DNA of 8,390 nt, from positions 1 to 8,390 of the forward strand of contig JBBDRB010000033.1 of assembly GCA_040905685.1 (NCBI GenBank). The letters run 5' to 3'. This document shows, one piece after another, positions 6,205 to 8,390 of the stretch. Origin of the DNA: JBBDMU01 sp040905685 (GTDB lineage: Bacteria; Bacteroidota; Rhodothermia; Balneolales; Natronogracilivirgulaceae). A program made the position numbers and the translations under genes. Positions within the stretch are counted from its first letter, which is position 1, and each line of letters begins with the position of its first letter. The notes beneath the pieces were generated by a model that was not told the DNA's origin, ran no database searches, and saw only the letters and a program-made list of their open reading frames with translations.

Positions 6205-7239
6205 GTGAAATTAGACATTGATTATAATCTGATAGCCCGATACTTAGCTGGTGAATGTTCCGCGCGGGAGGAAAGATCAATTAAATCCTGGATTAATGAG
6301 GATCCGGATCGAAAATATATGATGCAGACATTTCAAAGAATATGGAACAATCAGTCGAAAAGAACCCATCCGTGGGATGCCGAGAAGGCCTGGCAGAGAC
6401 TGAGCAGGGAAATGGATAAAGATACCAAAATTAAAAAGGGTCTTCCCTCATTAAAAGGCGGCTCCAGAAGATCACACCGTCCGTTTCTGAATGTATTTAT
6501 GCGGGTTGCAGCCACCCTGCTGGTTGCGGGTTTTATAACCGTTTATTTTTTCCAGGCTGATGAAGAGGCAAACGCCCCGGAAACAGAGGTTATGGAGGAA
6601 GTGGTAACAGACCGGGGTCAGCGCGCTACCGTTCAGTTGGATGACGGATCCCGTATACGGTTAGGGGTGGACAGCCAGCTTTCTTACCCCAAGGCTTTTG
6701 AGACGGAGGAAAGAACGGTTCACCTGACCGGAGAGGCGTATTTTGAGATCGTCCATGACAATCGCCCATTTCTTGTATTGACGGATGACGCCGAAATTCA
6801 GATTTTGGGCACAGAGTTTAACGTACAGGCTTACAATCAGGAGCGCGTTCAGGTCGTTGTTGCTGATGGAAAAGTGGGGGTCCGTTCCAGAATTTCCGGG
6901 GAGGTTGATGATGCTGTCCTGGAACGAGGTGATATGGCACAGCTGTACAGAGAAGGGAACGGTGAGTTCGAGATCAGCCATGACGTAGATTTGAAGCGCC
7001 ATCTTGGATGGCTTGATCATCGTCTTGAATTCAATGATGTCCCCCTTGAGGAAGTTGCCAGAAAACTGGAACGCTGGTACAGGATCGACATACAAGTTTC
7101 CGACCCGGATTACAACGATCTCCGGTTTACCGCCACTTTTGATGATGAACCCATAACCGAAGTCCTGAGCGCAATAAAGTACTCCCTACAGCTTGAACAT
7201 GAATTTCAGGGACGATTAGTCACCCTTTACCGTGATTAA
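6205..7239 (+). CDS. FecR-like anti-sigma factor / transmembrane signal transducer
   Basis: The 344-aa protein should hold the sigma factor inactive at the inner membrane and release or activate it when the receptor's periplasmic STN domain signals. Residues 5-50 form the cytoplasmic anti-sigma domain (IARYLAGECSAREERSIKSW, then a QTFQRIWNN helix). One membrane span lies at about 99-116 (RVAATLLVAGFITVYFF). The periplasmic part has a FecR domain at about 134-229 (TDRGQRATVQLDDGSRIRLG, LTGEAYFEI, ILGTEFNV, VVADGKVGV), and a DUF4974 domain at about 273-342 (LEFNDVPLEEVARKLERWY, FTATFDDEPITEVLSAI). The full length is typical of the Bacteroidota type. The start is GTG: no in-frame ATG occurs back to the upstream stop at 6160, and the first internal ATG would remove most of the anti-sigma domain. 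The gene sits between its likely sigma partner and the SusC-type receptor. Confidence 0.92.
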   Translation: MKLDIDYNLIARYLAGECSAREERSIKSWINEDPDRKYMMQTFQRIWNNQSKRTHPWDAEKAWQRLSREMDKDTKIKKGLPSLKGGSRRSHRPFLNVFMRVAATLLVAGFITVYFFQADEEANAPETEVMEEVVTDRGQRATVQLDDGSRIRLGVDSQLSYPKAFETEERTVHLTGEAYFEIVHDNRPFLVLTDDAEIQILGTEFNVQAYNQERVQVVVADGKVGVRSRISGEVDDAVLERGDMAQLYREGNGEFEISHDVDLKRHLGWLDHRLEFNDVPLEEVARKLERWYRIDIQVSDPDYNDLRFTATFDDEPITEVLSAIKYSLQLEHEFQGRLVTLYRD

Positions 7240-7296
7240 AGTTTTAAACGAAGCACCAAATCAACAACACTAACGTAAACGCAGTGGAAAAGAACA

Positions 7297-8390
7297 ATGC
7301 TATATACCCTACAAAGAAGTTTATTTAGGATAACAGGCCCATTAACACTGGTCCTGTGTCTGCTCTTTAGCGGTCCGGTAACCGGACAAGACGTTTCTGA
7401 ACAGTCCATCATGGGCGATTCGGAAGCTGTAACGGTTGCAACGGCCACGCAGCTTGAACGACGTTTCCTGCATTTTGCACCCACCGAAGTCAATGATAAG
7501 AACCGTTCATCGCTGAACAGGATCATTTCCGTTGATTTGAGTGATGTTAAACTGGAAGATGCGCTGCAGTATATTGCAGATCAGGGAAACCTGAGGCTGT
7601 CTTACAGCAAAGACGTTACACTCCGGGAAAAATGGGATAAGCCCATTACCCTGCAACTGGGTGATAATGCAACCGTGTTGGGCGCCCTCCATGCGGCAAT
7701 CGACAATACGGGACTGGGTTTGAAAATATCCCAGCACGGATTGTTAATCGTCCATAAGGATGGGCAGCAGTTGGATTTCCCTGCCGAACTGGATTCCGGA
7801 GAGGAACTGTTCCAGGAAACGGTTACCGGAACCGTGACGGATGCCGAAAACGGGGATGCACTTCCGGGAGTGAATATCCAGGTTGAAGGCTCGGCCGGCG
7901 GTACGACCACCAACATGGAAGGGGAATACAGCATTGCTGTGGAAGGAGAAGAAAGTGTATTGATTTTCTCCTACGTAGGATATGTCAGGGAAGAGGTTAC
8001 CGTCGGTGACAGGAATGTGGTTAACATAAGTCTGGAACCTGATTTTGCCCGCTTGGATGAAATGATTGTGATAGGTTATGGCTCGGTGCAAAGAAGTGAT
8101 CTGACGGGGTCCGTCCAGCGTGTAAGCCGGGAGACCTTTCAAAACCAAAGCATGACGCAGTTAACGGACATGCTTACGGGTACGATAGCCGGATTCAATG
8201 CCAATCAAAGTACGGGCGCCGCCGGTGGCAGTTCCATGCAGATCAGGGGACGAAATTCCCTGACGGCCGGTACCGATCCGATGGTTGTTGTTGACGGGGC
8301 TATATTTAATGGCAGTCTACGGGATATTAACCCCAACGATATTGAGTCGATCGACATTTTAAAAGATGCCAGTTCGGCGGCCATTTATGG
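7297..8390 (+). CDS. SusC-type TonB-dependent outer-membrane receptor with STN domain, 3' end outside window
   Basis: The frame is open from ATG 7297 to the right edge, giving 364 full codons of a protein usually near 1000-1100 residues. Residues 1-30 form a signal peptide with hydrophobic core LTLVLCLLF and likely cleavage after VTG. A linker of about 45 residues follows. The STN domain covers about 77-152 (ISVDLSDVKLEDALQYIADQ, LRLSYSKDV, TLGLKISQHGLLIV-like end), used for signalling to FecR. A carboxypeptidase-regulatory-like beta-sandwich covers about 175-248 (VTGTVTDAENGDALPGVNIQ, FSYVGYVREEV). The plug begins with MIVIGYGSVQRSDLTGSV (256-273), has the LTDMLTGTIAGF, SSMQIRGRNSL and PMVVVDGAIF segments, and reaches the SusC motif LKDASSAAIYG at the window end. 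It imports oligosaccharides with a SusD lipoprotein, which should follow downstream. The start has an A-rich leader (GTGGAAAAGAACA). It lies 57 nt after the fecR-like stop. Confidence 0.93.
   Translation, partial: MLYTLQRSLFRITGPLTLVLCLLFSGPVTGQDVSEQSIMGDSEAVTVATATQLERRFLHFAPTEVNDKNRSSLNRIISVDLSDVKLEDALQYIADQGNLRLSYSKDVTLREKWDKPITLQLGDNATVLGALHAAIDNTGLGLKISQHGLLIVHKDGQQLDFPAELDSGEELFQETVTGTVTDAENGDALPGVNIQVEGSAGGTTTNMEGEYSIAVEGEESVLIFSYVGYVREEVTVGDRNVVNISLEPDFARLDEMIVIGYGSVQRSDLTGSVQRVSRETFQNQSMTQLTDMLTGTIAGFNANQSTGAAGGSSMQIRGRNSLTAGTDPMVVVDGAIFNGSLRDINPNDIESIDILKDASSAAIY

Noticed and set aside
6661..7095. 144-codon open frame on the minus strand inside the fecR-like gene
   Set aside because: The opposite strand encodes recognisable FecR and DUF4974 domains; the minus-strand product shows no domain, signal or ribosome binding site.
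7744..8148. 134-codon open frame on the minus strand opposite the SusC-type gene
   Set aside because: It lies wholly antisense to the conserved STN-end, carboxypeptidase-like and plug segments, and its translation has no recognisable family.

Overview
The window looks like a chromosomal carbohydrate-utilisation region from a member of the Bacteroidota/Balneolota (FCB) group. The signs are a SusC-type TonB-dependent receptor with an STN domain, a FecI-like ECF sigma factor paired with a FecR-like anti-sigma factor, a DUF4038/collagen-binding-type hydrolase tail, and AT-rich leaders that mostly lack Shine-Dalgarno sequences at a convenient distance. The genus is not determinable from the sequence. 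A Balneolota or Rhodothermota-like origin is a guess, based mainly on the long linker ahead of the STN domain.

Layout. (1) Positions 1-2489, plus strand: the C-terminal end of a probable glycoside hydrolase with a DUF4038-type 'putative collagen-binding' domain, followed 9 nt later by a 717-aa lipoprotein PQQ-dependent dehydrogenase with an inserted cytochrome c domain. (2) Positions 2493-5281, minus strand: an amino-sugar module read as nitrilase-superfamily amidohydrolase, then glucosamine-6-phosphate deaminase (NagB-like), then a short N-acetylglucosamine-6-phosphate deacetylase (NagA-like). The last two overlap by one base (TAATG). This module converges on the dehydrogenase gene with only 3 nt between the two stop codons. 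(3) Positions 5282-5454: an AT-rich divergent control region with two notable dyads. (4) Positions 5455-8390, plus strand: ECF sigma factor, FecR-like anti-sigma factor, and the first 364 codons of a SusC-type receptor that runs off the window.

How the parts may work together (inference): the receptor senses and imports an oligosaccharide at the outer membrane. Its STN domain signals through FecR to the sigma factor, which raises expression of the uptake locus. A SusD partner is expected just beyond the right edge. Hydrolases such as the left-edge protein would release sugars, NagA and NagB would turn N-acetylglucosamine-6-phosphate into fructose-6-phosphate, and the PQQ enzyme would oxidise a free sugar or alcohol in the periplasm and pass electrons to its own haem. 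The nitrilase-family enzyme is the unexplained member. Its place at the head of the amino-sugar operon suggests an amide-bearing substrate, but nothing in the sequence names it.

All stretches without genes are under 300 bases. I saw no tRNA, rRNA, CRISPR array, insertion sequence or attachment site.
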